Shown here one piece after another: positions 54,349 to 64,000 of a stretch of DNA of 64,000 bases. Location of the stretch: the NCBI GenBank assembly GCA_001724265.1, contig MEDY01000064.1, positions 1-64,000 of the forward strand, written 5' to 3'. Source of the stretch: Rhizaria sp. SCN 62-66. Taxonomy: Eukaryota; Rhizaria, unplaced. The notes beneath the pieces were generated by a model that worked only from the letters and a program-made list of their open reading frames with translations, did no database searches and was not told the DNA's origin. Both the position numbers and the translations under genes were made by a program. The first letter of the stretch is position 1. Every line of letters starts with the position of its first letter.

Positions 54349-57300
54349 TTACTGATCCTTCTTGGTGGGCATGGCGGCGCGCGCAACGCCGCCGCTGGCC
54401 CTCTTGAAGAGGATCTCGTCCCCGGTCTCGAGCGCCGTCATCATTTGCTCTAGCTTAGAGGTGCCGATGTTCGATAGCGAGACCTCGCTGGCGGCCACGA
54501 CGCGCGGGAACGGCTCTCGTAGCGCCACCGCGTCCGACGTGTACACGCGCGTGCGGTCGCTGTACCCCTGCGTGCCGCACATCGCGGAGAAGGCCGCGGA
54601 CTGCACCAACACCTGTGTGGTCTCAGCAGCGCGGGCAGCGGACGTCGAACCACCGTTGGGAGCCACGGTCGCAGTGTCGTTCGCAGTAGCAGCGTCAGTC
54701 GAGGCAGCGAGCGCGGCCGCCTTAGCCGCGGCAGCGGCGATCTTGTCGGCGCGGACAGGCGCGACCAATGCGTCGGCGTTGATTTGTGCAGCCTCAAACG
54801 TGAAGGCCGACGCGGCGCCGAAATGCACGGCGCCGACGCGCGTGGTGTTGGACGTGGTAACGGCGGGCGAGCCGCGGTTGACGAGCATGTGCGTGAGCGC
54901 GTCAGCCAGCGCGGGGTGCATCGGCGACACGCCGCCCTGGGTGCAGAGCCGCACCAGCGCACGCGTCGTCGATTGCGTGTGCAGCGTAGAGGTCTGGTGG
55001 ACTGAGTTGGCCATGACGGCGAAGAGCGAGGTGGCCTCGGCCATGGCGCCCGCGTACGCCGTCAACAGCGAGCGCAGCCGCGCCTCCGAAGCCGCAGTCG
55101 CGGGGGACACACCGCCACAGACCGCGGCCGCGCCCGTCAGCGCGCGCGGGGCCGCGGCGATGAGTTGGCTGTACACGCCCGACTGCGGCAGCGGGCTCGA
55201 CGAGGGCGCCGTCGCGCTAATGAGGGGCGCGCGGTAGATGCTCGCGTCCTGCTTTTCAGCCGTCTTGGCCTCAGAGTTGGTCGCGGCGGCGCCGGCGCCG
55301 TTGATGTCCCCCATCAGGGACATGAGCGACGGCTCGTTGTCCAGCTCCTCGTCGTAGCCCGCAGCGCCAAGCGCGCTGTCGGTAACGGCGGTAATCGCCG
55401 CGACATTGGAGCGGTAGCGCGCGCCCATGACTTGGCGGGCGAGCGCCACGGTCACCACGGCCTCGCATTTGCTCATGCGGCGCAGCATCGGGTTGTCGAC
55501 CTCGTCCGACTGCGTCTCCGCGTCCACCTCGGCACTCCGCGACTGGGTCTGCGACTGGGCCTGCGACTGGAACGGCGCGGTGTTGGCGAGATGCGCGGGG
55601 GCGGACTGGCTGGACTTGCCAATGACCACGGCGACGGGCTTGAGCGACGGCGAGTCAACCACGAACGACGCCACGCGCAGTGCGCGGCGGGGTTGGTGCG
55701 GTACGTCGCTCCGAGTCTCACGCTGGCCCTGGCCCTGACCATGCATGTCGCTGCCATTGCGAGAGCCGGCGGGGCCGCGCTCGGGCAGACCGCTGGCGTC
55801 GTGGTCGCCATGGTCCTTGATGCCGATACCGCCGGCGGATTTGCTGTTGATGCTCGCCGCGCCGCGGGGCGCAAAAGACGATGCCGCGGCCGCCGCGAAC
55901 GACGGGCGCGGGCGCTGGAGCTGCGTCTCGGGCTTGCTCTCAGACTTACTCTCGATTTCGCTGTCGTTGGCGCTGCCGTCGGAGCCGCGAGCGAAGGGAA
56001 AGTTGCCGCGCATGGCCGCGAAGGACGCGCTCAACGGTTCGGGCTCCTGCTCCAACAGGCGCGCGCGAGCATTGGCCGCGGCGTCAGCGGCGCGTGCGGC
56101 GGCTGAGCGTGGAGCAGGCTCCGCGGGGGCGCGGGAGGCCGCCGAGGGGATCAGGTCGAGGTTCACGCTGCGGCTGAGCACTGCGCCAACGCCAGCAGTA
56201 GCGGACACGTCAGTGGCGCCAGCGCTGGTGGTGCTACCGTTGAACGCGGCCTTGGTGGCAGACACAGCGGCGTTGAGGCGCTTGCGGCGCGCGAGAGCGG
56301 CCGTCTCTTCCTCGTTGCTCAGCACATTTGTATTGCCGGCGTTGGCTGCGGCGGCAGCGGCGATGCGCGCAGCGAGACTGTCACTGCCACGGTCACTGTC
56401 GGCACGGTCGCCGCTGCGGTCGCGGTCGAGCCGCTTGCCGCGCATGGCGCCCGAGAGCGCGTCAAGGCGCGCGCGCGCGACGGCGGCGGCGAAGGCGGTC
56501 TTGGTCGCGGCCAAGCGGGCAGCGACGTCGCCGCCCGCACTCAGCGCCGAGGAGCTGGCGCTGGCCGCGGAGACGGCGTCGGTGACGGCGGCGGCGAGCG
56601 CGGCCTCGGCGCGACTGCCGCCGCGAGCCTCGCGGGGCACGACCGCCTGCACCCACGACGACGGCGGCGAGCCCCGGAGATTAAGCACCGACTCGCGGGC
56701 GTCTTCGCTACTGCGGCGCGTGCATACGCTCACGTCGTCGACCAGCCCCATCACGTAGCGCAGGTTGCCCGTCACGGCCAGCGGCGCAACGGTCACGTTG
56801 CTCCCCGCCGTCGTACTCTGGGCGCTGGTGTCGGTGCGCAGGTGGTCGATGATGTAGTTCCACATCTGCTCACGGCTCTGTGCTTCGGCCACAGCGGCCG
56901 CGCTCGTGTCTGCGCGTCCCACGCTGGCAGCCGCGGCGGCCGCGGCGGCGTCGACCGCGGCATCGGCGCTCGCGTCGTGCGCGCCCGTGATTGCAGCCGC
57001 GGTGAGCGGGCGGTGTAGTGCGACAACGGCGGCCACGGCCGCGGGCGACTGCGAGCGCGCCGCCTCGGCCGCGGCGGCCACAGTGACAAGCCGCGCCACA
57101 GTCGCGTCCGCCGTGTACGGCGCAGCGGCGCGCGGCTTCGTCTCGGCACTCGCGCTGGCGGCGGCGACGGCCGCGTCCGCGACGTCGCCGGTCTCGGTCT
57201 TGGGCGCGAGCGCGGCGGCGGGCAGCGGGCGCATGGCGAGCGAGTCGACCGAGCCGCGCGCGGCGGCCTCGGCCTCGGCGTCGCGCAGCACGTCCGTGGC

Positions 57301-60300
57301 CGTGCGGCGCAGCGCGCGGAACTGCGCCGCGAAGGGCGCCTGCGCGGCCGCGTCACGCGGCGAGAACGGGTTGAACGGCACGGGCGACGGCACGAAGGGG
57401 TTCGCCAGCACCGACAGCGCCGCCACGGCCGCGGCGCGCGCGGCATCCTCGGACACGGACGTCGCGCGCTGCACCGGGGCGCTAGCGCCGTCGGCGGGGT
57501 CGTCGAAGAAGACGCGGCCGTGCTTGCGCGTCGCGGCCTCGGCAGCGGCGGCGGCGGCCGCCACGGCGCGGGCAGCGGCCGCGGCGTCGTCAGCGCTGGC
57601 GTAGCGCTCTGCGGCGTCGCTCTGCTGCGCGGCGGCCATCAGCGCTTCCATCTGCGGGTCGCGCATCGACAGCGGCGTCACGACGGCGGCCGCGGCGAGG
57701 GCCTCGGCATCCGAGTCGCCCGCAGCGCCTGCACTCAGCGCCGCCGGGGACGTCATGTCGACGCCGGCGTCGAAGTGCGACGAGAGCCGGTCCAGCAGCG
57801 AGCGCGGCTTGTCGCCGCCGTCGGTGCCGGAATCGGCGAGGGACTGACGGGGAGACGAGCCATGCAGCGCACCGTGGCCGCGGCCGTGGCTGCTAGCGCC
57901 ATAGCGGGACTTGGCGCGGGGCGCATTCTTATGGGGCGGAACGGGCTTGGTGGTGGCCTCGGCGTCACTGGGGTCTCCATCCTCGGCAGCGCTGATGCGC
58001 TTGCGCTCAGCATCGAGGTACGCACGGCGCTCGATGAACTGCGACTTAAGGTAAAACACGCGCGAGAGCACGAAGGGCGTGGCGTTAGCCGAGGCCACCG
58101 CGGCGGCGTCGAGCGAGCGCTGCACCTCGTCCGTGCGCCCCCCGCGCGCCGTGAAGAGCGCGCGGCGCACCGCGGCCCATGTGAGCGTCGAGGGCGTCAG
58201 CACCACGCGGCGCCGGCTCAAGAAGTCGCACCGGGCCTCAACCGCCGCGCGGCGCGGCTGCTTGTCCGAGGAGTGCACGGGGGACGGGAGTTCCGGGAGC
58301 GCGACCGAAGGAAGCCGCAACGGCGGCACCGGGGTGATGACGCCCGTATCGACCGCGACGGCGAAGTTGTTGTCCTTGGCGGCCGCCTCGATCATGGTGC
58401 GCAGCGCCGCGAGCCGCGCGGTGACGAGGTCCACCAGCGCGTTGGACGACACCAGCTCGCCGATTGAGTTGTTGTGGATCTCTGTCGCCACCAGACTGCG
58501 CAGCGCCGACGTCGTCAGCGGCAGCGCGGGCGCCAGCGTGGGCAGCGTTGCCGCCGCAGCGCTGGCACCTTGACTGCTGTAGCTGCCATTGCCATCCTGC
58601 CACGCCGCAGCCGAGTCGCACTCGGGACCGAAGAGCAGCGCGTCGACCAGCGCGGCGTGCGCCAGAGCGCGCGCGCGGCCAGCGGCGTCCATTGCGCGCG
58701 GCCCCGCGGCGGCGGCCTCGGCGGCGGCGGCCTCGCGGTCGCCCTCACTGGCGCTAGCGACCATGGGAGCAAACCGGCGGCGCAGCGCGGCGTCGCGCGC
58801 GGCGCGGGCCTGGTCGGCGGCGGCGAGCAGCGCGACGGCGTCATTGGCGGCGTTCTCGCGGTGCTGGCGCATCTGCACTGCGCGCGAGCGGTGGTCCAGG
58901 ATGAGCCACCCGTGCACGACCTGGCTCACGACTCCGGGCGCGTACGCCGACGTCATGCGCGTCGAGCCCAGCAGCGCCGCCGCCGGGGTCACCGCGGCGA
59001 ACTCGTCGCCGTAGCTGCGCGCGAACAGCACCGTGGTCGTCGCGGCGCTGCTGTTGACGTCGGTGTCGGCAGCGCTGAAACTGGCTTCCCCCGCATCGCC
59101 CATAGGAGAGAGGGCGGTGTCGTGGCAGTCAAGCAGCGGGGACGAGTCGGCCCAGTGCAGCGCGGCGGCCGCGGCCGTGGTGGCGGCGTCGGCTGAGGCG
59201 TCAAGCGGCACCCGCAGCGCCGACGTCACGGCGTCGATGAGCAGCGCCTTGCCAAGCTTGAGGTCGTGCGAGATGCGGTCGCGCTGCGCCCGCTCGTACG
59301 GCGCACGCGCCGCGAAGGCCACGTCGGTCCACGCGCGCTGCTGCTCATGGTCGTCCTGCTGGCCCTGACCCTGGGTCTGACTGTGCGCGATGACGCCGGC
59401 AGTGCTGGGCGGGCGCGGCGGCACCACGTTGACCATGTTGCCCGCGTCGCGGCGCAGCAGCGAGAGCGTGCGCGCCGTGAACCAGTCGTGCTCGCCGCCC
59501 GTCGCGTCGGGCGCGGCCGCCACGAGCGCAAGCCCCGGCGCGACGGCCACGCGCGCGCCCACGCCGTGGTGGGGCGCCGCGCGCATCGCCGACAGCGCCG
59601 CCGCAGTGGGCGCGTCGGCAGCGGGGTCAACCAGGCGGTGCGCGAAGGCGGCCGACGGCGCAGCGCCAAGCGTGCGCTGCGCCCACAGCGCGGTGACGCT
59701 CATCGCGAGGCGGAAGCCGCGTTTGAGCTCGGCGGCGTGGTCCGTCAGGGACGTCACCACGGCCAGCGGCGGCGGCGGCGCGAGCACACGCACGCGCACG
59801 GGCTTCGCCATAGCGGCACCGCTGTTGGCGTTGCTGCCGACGCTGTCACCCGCGCTGGCGGAGGTGGAGACGAGGTCTGCGGGCACCGCCGCGGCGGCGG
59901 AGGCGGCCCAGGCGATCGGCGCCGTCGCGGGGGTCACGCCCTGGAACATAAGCAGCTGGTCCACCGTGAGCTTGCGCGCCGCGGCCTCCTCGGCCGACTC
60001 GTCCTCGGCCAGCATCGCGGCCGAGGCGGCGGTGGCCGCGTCGGTGCCGCCCACAGGGCGGCGGTGTGTGGCGGCGAACGAGACGTCAGTCATGAGCCAT
60101 TCGACCGGCGCGGTCAGCGCGGTGCCCCAGGGCAGTGCGCGCGCGGCGTCGCTGAGCGCACGCAGCAGCGCGGCCGTGGCGAGCGGCAGCGGGTGGCGCG
60201 CAACGCCCGCGGGCGAGCTGACGTCGGTGTGGCTGAGGCTGTGCGCGGCCGTGACGTCGGCGTAGAGCGCGTGCGCGGCGTCGGACACGGCCGGCAGCGC

Positions 60301-63300
60301 CGTCGCCGACGCGGGCTCGCGCAGCGCGGGCGCCGCAGACTGCAGCAGCGCGGCCGCGATCACACCGGCGCGCTGCAGCGGCGGCAGCGCGGCGGTAGCG
60401 GCGAGCACGCCGGCGGCCTCGGCGGCCACGCGGGCCTCGCCGGCGACCTCGAGCGCGGCCGCATGAGTCTCACCGCTGCCACTGCTCTTGGTGGAGCGCG
60501 CGAGGGCAACGGCGGGCGTGTAGACCCTGTTTTGCCGGGCTGCGAGCATGGCGTGCGCGAAGTGCGCCTTGAACCCCACGGCCGAGACGCCGAAGCCTGC
60601 GGGCGCGTACGACGTCGACTGCGCCGCAGCCAGCGCCTCGGCCAGCTCCAGGTCCGCCCACGTCACGCGCGTCGCCAGAGAGCGCGTGGCGAGGCTGAGC
60701 AGCTCGGAGCCGTCGGCCAGAGTGAGCGCGCGCGCGGCGGGGAACGCGGCGCCCGGCTCGGCCACGCACCAGGTCCCCAGCACCACGCCGCCGTACGAGT
60801 CAAACGGAGTCCCCTCGGAGCTCGCGCTGTTGCTGTTGCTGTGCGCGGTGTTGGTGAGAGAGTAGATCTCGCGGAAGACCGAGGGGGCGAGCACACTCAG
60901 CGCCTCCGCCTCCGGGAACGGCGCCGGCACTGCGGCGGCCGCGGCGACTGTGGCCGTGGCGCGCACCAGGGCGGGTGCGTCCACGCCAGTCTGCGCGGCG
61001 GCGGCCGCGGCGGTGGAGGACGCGTCAACCGGCTCGCCCAGGGCGGAACGCGACAGCAGCGGCAGCGCGGCGGCGATGGCGGGCGACACGCGCGCCTGCG
61101 TCACAACGACATCAGCGTTGTTTGTGGTGGCGCTCGCGAGGGGTAGGTGGAGTCCCCAGACGCGGGCGCGCGCAGCCTGAGCAGCGAGAGCAGCGAGCTT
61201 GGCGGCGCGGCCGAGCGGAACGAGCCAGGGCAGCGCCGCGGCGTGGGGCTCCAGCGCGCGCAGGGGCTGCGCCGCGGCGCGCACGTGGGTGTTGGCGACC
61301 GCGTCCGCGATGGCCTTCTCCACGGCGACGACCGCGGCCTCGGCGGCGCTCGAGGTCAGGTAGCCGGGACCCCTGGCGCCGCGCGCGGGGCTGCTGCTGC
61401 GACCGAGGTCATGCGCCGCCGCCAGCGTCGGGTGGCTGCCCGCGGAGTCGCCAACGGCGGCGTCCGTCGCGCTGCTGCCGCTGCTAGCGGCCTCGTCGGT
61501 GGGGGCCCAGGCAGAGACCAGCGCGGCGGTCGCGGCGGCGCGCTCGGCGGCCGTGGCGGAGGCCAGGATGATCTTGGCGTGCTCCATGTTGCGCCGGTTG
61601 CTCGGGAACATCGCGCCCATCGCGCCACCCGTCGTCGCATGGCTGTTAGCAACATTGGCGTTGTCTGCGGTGGGACATGCGGTGAGGAGCGCGGGCGAGA
61701 CAGCGGCGACCGCGGCTGCGTCCACCTCGGAGGCCGACACGGTGGCGGCCATAGACCGCGTGAGGCGCCGCGAGAGGTGGCTCGTGATCTGGCTGACGAG
61801 CTCGGCGTCGCCGTCGACGCGGAATAACCCGCGCTGCACCACGGGGCTCCCGCCGGAGACCGGCACGTTCAACGAGTCGGCCACCACCGCCGCGCCGGTC
61901 GCCAGCGCGCGCGCCACTGCTGGGCTCGCCTTCACCTTCGCATCCACAGTCGCGTCCTCATTAGTACCGCTGCCGCGGGTTTTGGCCACTTTAGCGTTGT
62001 TCTGCGCCAACATGACGGCCCAGAGCGTGTTGGTATGCAGGTACGGCGACACGAGGCCGTAGCTGACCTGCAGCGCAGGGGCGGCGTTGTTGTGCGCGCT
62101 GCGCTTGGCGCCGATGATGAGGTTGCCGTCGCTGTCAAACTCGGGCTCCGCGCCGTTGCGACTCTTGCTATATTCGTCGTCGTTGTCGTTTCCGTTTCCG
62201 TTGCCAACGTCATCGTCGAGTTCATTCTTGTTCTCCTTGCTTGCATCCACGCCCGCGTTGGCGTCAGCGGCACCGACGTCGTGAGTCGAGGCGCGTCCAT
62301 CCCACACGCCAGCGGCGCTGCCGTCGGCGTTGACGTCCGCGGCGCCGACGAGGTGCGAGTCGGTGAACACGAGCGGGTCTGAGCCCACGCGCAGCGCCGA
62401 GGCTGGCCCGCGCGCGGCCAGAGGGTCGTGTTCGTCGTAGCGCGTCAGCGGCCGCGCCATGGCGCCCACGCCGGCCGCATAGAGCCGGTGCAGCGACAGC
62501 AGGCGCGCGCGGGCCAGCGCCGACTCGGCCGCCACAGCGACGGGCGCGGACAAGTCCGCAAAGTCGGTGGGGCTAGTGCTGAGGGCGGCGAACAGGCGCG
62601 CGGCGTGCGACGCTGTGGCCCATAGCGCGCTCTGGTCGGCCTCCGCGCCGCTGCTGCCGCCGCGGCGGTTCTGGGCGACTGCGGCGCCGGGCGCGCCGAG
62701 GAAGAGACAGGCCGCAAGCAGCGTGTCGGCGCTGACGCCGAGACGCGCGACCGAAGGCAGCGCGGACCACACCGCGCGCAGCGCCGCTTGCGAGGGCACC
62801 CACCACTGCGGCGACGCCACCAGCGCGCGCGCAAGCTTGGCGGGGCTGCTCTTGGCGAGAGAGGCGGCGAGGGTCGCGCAGTCAGGCGCATAGGCGCGCG
62901 TGATGGCGATGGCGTGGAGGGCGCCCAGCACGCTCTTGCGCGCGCCGCACAGCGCCACAGCCGTGTTGCCCAGGCCGATGAAGAGCGCGCTGGGCACAAG
63001 CGGGGCAGCGTCCTCGTCGGCGCCGCTGCTCGCGGGCACCGAGCCCTCGGCGACGCCCTCAGCGGCCGTGGCGTCGGCGTCGGCGGCGGCCTGAGTGCGC
63101 GCCTTCGCGGCGCACGCGGCGGCGCGGCTGGCGACCGCGGCGGCGGCGGCGGCGGTGCGCAGCGCAAGCGTTACCACGGCGTCGTCGAGGCGCTCGCCGG
63201 GCAGCGCGGCGGCCAGCGCGGGCGTGACGCGCAGCGGCGACAGCGGCGGCTGCAGGAGCGGCGCGAGCGCGGTCATCGCCACGGCGTGTGGCCCGGGGAC

Positions 63301-64000
63301 CGTGTGCGAGGTGACCGCGCTCAGGGGCGCCAGCGGCGGCGGCGCGCGCGCGTGCGGCAGCGACGCCACGACGTTCTGCGCGGCGAGCAGCAGCGCGCCA
63401 GCGGCTTCGGCAGACAGAGACACCGTCGTCGCCGCCAGTTGGCTTTGCGCGGCGACTGCCACAGAGACGAACGACTGCGGCTGGGGCGACTGAGCGCTGC
63501 GGAGCGTGGCTAGGTCGTCGACCCAGGCGCCCGAGAGCGCGCGCGAGCCGTCGAGCACCGCGGCGAGGGCGGCGGGCGACACGGGCGCGATCACGCCCGT
63601 CGCGGGGCCCGGGGCGGGGCTGTTGGCGGCCAGGTACAGCGCGGTCGTGCCGGACTCGCCGACCATGCCGGCCGTGTCGGCTGCGGCGGCGGCGGCCGAG
63701 GCGGCGCGCGGCAGTGGCGACGACAGCAGCGAGACGAGGTAGCTCTCGACGGCGTTCTCACTCTCCGTCTTCTCGCCCTTGTGCGCGGCGGTGGAGCTCT
63801 TGCCGTGGGGCAGCGCGACGCCGAGCAGCGAAGCCATGATCGCGCAGTCCTGGCCGCGATCCGGGTGCGCCGCCGCCACGGCCGCGAGCGCCGCCGCGGG
63901 CGCGACGCCGGCGAGCGCGGGGGCGGCGAGCTGCCGCAGCATGTCGGCCAGCACTATCTGCGCCGCCATCTCGGGCGTCAGCGCCGCAAGCGCCGCCGGC
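54349..64000 (-). CDS. Giant Ala-rich protein of unknown function, N-terminus outside the window
   Basis: An uninterrupted frame of about 3216 codons ends in TAA at 54349-54351 and is still open at the window's right edge, so the start lies beyond 64000; the Met at 63969 need not be the initiator. No TAG occurs in frame. The chain is Ala-rich with strong codon bias. The N-terminal part (about 62400-63950) looks like an alpha-solenoid with repeated helices (Gly-Leu-Gly-Asn-Thr-Ala-Val-Ala-Leu-Cys). An acidic Asn/Asp/Glu linker lies near 62160-62260. Conserved-looking islands occur around 58850-59350 and 57990-58450, an Arg/Asp/Ser-rich stretch near 56370-56450, and a C-terminus with few repeats. 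I considered APC1, nucleoporins and other large solenoid proteins and could not support any. Real coding is not in doubt because of its length and low-complexity-free islands. Confidence 0.7.
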   Translation of the reverse strand, partial: PAALAALTPEMAAQIVLADMLRQLAAPALAGVAPAAALAAVAAAHPDRGQDCAIMASLLGVALPHGKSSTAAHKGEKTESENAVESYLVSLLSSPLPRAASAAAAAADTAGMVGESGTTALYLAANSPAPGPATGVIAPVSPAALAAVLDGSRALSGAWVDDLATLRSAQSPQPQSFVSVAVAAQSQLAATTVSLSAEAAGALLLAAQNVVASLPHARAPPPLAPLSAVTSHTVPGPHAVAMTALAPLLQPPLSPLRVTPALAAALPGERLDDAVVTLALRTAAAAAAVASRAAACAAKARTQAAADADATAAEGVAEGSVPASSGADEDAAPLVPSALFIGLGNTAVALCGARKSVLGALHAIAITRAYAPDCATLAASLAKSSPAKLARALVASPQWWVPSQAALRAVWSALPSVARLGVSADTLLAACLFLGAPGAAVAQNRRGGSSGAEADQSALWATASHAARLFAALSTSPTDFADLSAPVAVAAESALARARLLSLHRLYAAGVGAMARPLTRYDEHDPLAARGPASALRVGSDPLVFTDSHLVGAADVNADGSAAGVWDGRASTHDVGAADANAGVDASKENKNELDDDVGNGNGNDNDDEYSKSRNGAEPEFDSDGNLIIGAKRSAHNNAAPALQVSYGLVSPYLHTNTLWAVMLAQNNAKVAKTRGSGTNEDATVDAKVKASPAVARALATGAAVVADSLNVPVSGGSPVVQRGLFRVDGDAELVSQITSHLSRRLTRSMAATVSASEVDAAAVAAVSPALLTACPTADNANVANSHATTGGAMGAMFPSNRRNMEHAKIILASATAAERAAATAALVSAWAPTDEAASSGSSATDAAVGDSAGSHPTLAAAHDLGRSSSPARGARGPGYLTSSAAEAAVVAVEKAIADAVANTHVRAAAQPLRALEPHAAALPWLVPLGRAAKLAALAAQAARARVWGLHLPLASATTNNADVVVTQARVSPAIAAALPLLSRSALGEPVDASSTAAAAAAQTGVDAPALVRATATVAAAAAVPAPFPEAEALSVLAPSVFREIYSLTNTAHSNSNSASSEGTPFDSYGGVVLGTWCVAEPGAAFPAARALTLADGSELLSLATRSLATRVTWADLELAEALAAAQSTSYAPAGFGVSAVGFKAHFAHAMLAARQNRVYTPAVALARSTKSSGSGETHAAALEVAGEARVAAEAAGVLAATAALPPLQRAGVIAAALLQSAAPALREPASATALPAVSDAAHALYADVTAAHSLSHTDVSSPAGVARHPLPLATAALLRALSDAARALPWGTALTAPVEWLMTDVSFAATHRRPVGGTDAATAASAAMLAEDESAEEAAARKLTVDQLLMFQGVTPATAPIAWAASAAAAVPADLVSTSASAGDSVGSNANSGAAMAKPVRVRVLAPPPPLAVVTSLTDHAAELKRGFRLAMSVTALWAQRTLGAAPSAAFAHRLVDPAADAPTAAALSAMRAAPHHGVGARVAVAPGLALVAAAPDATGGEHDWFTARTLSLLRRDAGNMVNVVPPRPPSTAGVIAHSQTQGQGQQDDHEQQRAWTDVAFAARAPYERAQRDRISHDLKLGKALLIDAVTSALRVPLDASADAATTAAAAALHWADSSPLLDCHDTALSPMGDAGEASFSAADTDVNSSAATTTVLFARSYGDEFAAVTPAAALLGSTRMTSAYAPGVVSQVVHGWLILDHRSRAVQMRQHRENAANDAVALLAAADQARAARDAALRRRFAPMVASASEGDREAAAAEAAAAGPRAMDAAGRARALAHAALVDALLFGPECDSAAAWQDGNGSYSSQGASAAAATLPTLAPALPLTTSALRSLVATEIHNNSIGELVSSNALVDLVTARLAALRTMIEAAAKDNNFAVAVDTGVITPVPPLRLPSVALPELPSPVHSSDKQPRRAAVEARCDFLSRRRVVLTPSTLTWAAVRRALFTARGGRTDEVQRSLDAAAVASANATPFVLSRVFYLKSQFIERRAYLDAERKRISAAEDGDPSDAEATTKPVPPHKNAPRAKSRYGASSHGRGHGALHGSSPRQSLADSGTDGGDKPRSLLDRLSSHFDAGVDMTSPAALSAGAAGDSDAEALAAAAVVTPLSMRDPQMEALMAAAQQSDAAERYASADDAAAAARAVAAAAAAAEAATRKHGRVFFDDPADGASAPVQRATSVSEDAARAAAVAALSVLANPFVPSPVPFNPFSPRDAAAQAPFAAQFRALRRTATDVLRDAEAEAAARGSVDSLAMRPLPAAALAPKTETGDVADAAVAAASASAETKPRAAAPYTADATVARLVTVAAAAEAARSQSPAAVAAVVALHRPLTAAAITGAHDASADAAVDAAAAAAAASVGRADTSAAAVAEAQSREQMWNYIIDHLRTDTSAQSTTAGSNVTVAPLAVTGNLRYVMGLVDDVSVCTRRSSEDARESVLNLRGSPPSSWVQAVVPREARGGSRAEAALAAAVTDAVSAASASSSALSAGGDVAARLAATKTAFAAAVARARLDALSGAMRGKRLDRDRSGDRADSDRGSDSLAARIAAAAAANAGNTNVLSNEEETAALARRKRLNAAVSATKAAFNGSTTSAGATDVSATAGVGAVLSRSVNLDLIPSAASRAPAEPAPRSAAARAADAAANARARLLEQEPEPLSASFAAMRGNFPFARGSDGSANDSEIESKSESKPETQLQRPRPSFAAAAASSFAPRGAASINSKSAGGIGIKDHGDHDASGLPERGPAGSRNGSDMHGQGQGQRETRSDVPHQPRRALRVASFVVDSPSLKPVAVVIGKSSQSAPAHLANTAPFQSQAQSQTQSRSAEVDAETQSDEVDNPMLRRMSKCEAVVTVALARQVMGARYRSNVAAITAVTDSALGAAGYDEELDNEPSLMSLMGDINGAGAAATNSEAKTAEKQDASIYRAPLISATAPSSSPLPQSGVYSQLIAAAPRALTGAAAVCGGVSPATAASEARLRSLLTAYAGAMAEATSLFAVMANSVHQTSTLHTQSTTRALVRLCTQGGVSPMHPALADALTHMLVNRGSPAVTTSNTTRVGAVHFGAASAFTFEAAQINADALVAPVRADKIAAAAAKAAALAASTDAATANDTATVAPNGGSTSAARAAETTQVLVQSAAFSAMCGTQGYSDRTRVYTSDAVALREPFPRVVAASEVSLSNIGTSKLEQMMTALETGDEILFKRASGGVARAAMPTKKDQ

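Noticed and set aside
54349-64000. Giant protein as APC1 or a large nucleoporin
   Set aside because: Solenoid-like helices and size are suggestive, but I could find no family-specific motif, so no name is given.

Overview
The window is nuclear DNA of a unicellular eukaryote (a protist). Its genes are cytosolic ribosomal protein uL22, an ALIX-like ESCRT protein, a condensin subunit, the spliceosomal factor Cwc21, a MICOS subunit and a membrane-anchored calpain. They carry spliceosomal introns of about 100-215 nt. Coding sequence is very GC-rich and full of Ala, Gln, Ser and Gly runs; introns and spacers are visibly AT-richer. Nine of twelve inferred introns start GTACGT or GTACGC. The lineage cannot be fixed from this window: a DEK1-type transmembrane calpain is known from plants, algae and several protist groups but not from animals or fungi.

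The most striking result concerns the genetic code. Fifteen reading frames terminate in the window, nine at TAA and six at TGA; none uses TAG. Four genes are split by an in-frame TAG (condensin CAP-G at 10863, a 2200-residue low-complexity protein at 22054, a ubiquitin protease at 23697, the calpain at 45012), and a fifth TAG lies near the calpain N-terminus (47190). In three of them no ATG lies between the TAG and the conserved domain. Three TAGs sit inside Gln-rich or Ala-Gln repeat contexts. The simplest reading is that UAG is a sense codon, most likely glutamine, while UAA and UGA remain stops.

Layout: 1-178 end of RPL17 (+); 1124-2887 AGC kinase with a myosin TH1-like front domain (-); 3532-7192 transglutaminase-like protein with a probable myristoylated N-terminus and lost catalytic residues (+); 7735-11084 CAP-G (-), with a probable one-base frameshift; 11813-13120 cytochrome b5 front-end fatty acid desaturase (+); 14011-15848 Cwc21/SRRM2-like (-); 16189-22791 2200-residue disordered protein (-); 23553-26775 ubiquitin-specific protease (+); 27245-28245 MIC19 (-); 28907-30412 unknown protein (+); 30413-32699 an AT-rich island with a 204-bp inverted-repeat element (MITE-like) inserted in a broken gene and two orphan reading frames; 32700-36135 ALIX-like BRO1 protein (+); 36549-47243 DEK1-like calpain of about 3560 residues (-); 49608-50936 CTDSPL2-like phosphatase (-); 51732-54013 TMEM242-family protein (+); 54349-64000 a giant Ala-rich protein of unknown function, cut by the window edge (-).

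Three genes have first coding exons of only 3, 10 and 6 nt, so the first intron follows the start codon directly or almost directly. In the transglutaminase-like gene this splice creates the Met-Gly-Cys N-terminus needed for myristoylation. The genes are housekeeping and cell-biological functions with no sign of operons; most neighbours are convergent or divergent with 0.3-0.9 kb spacers.
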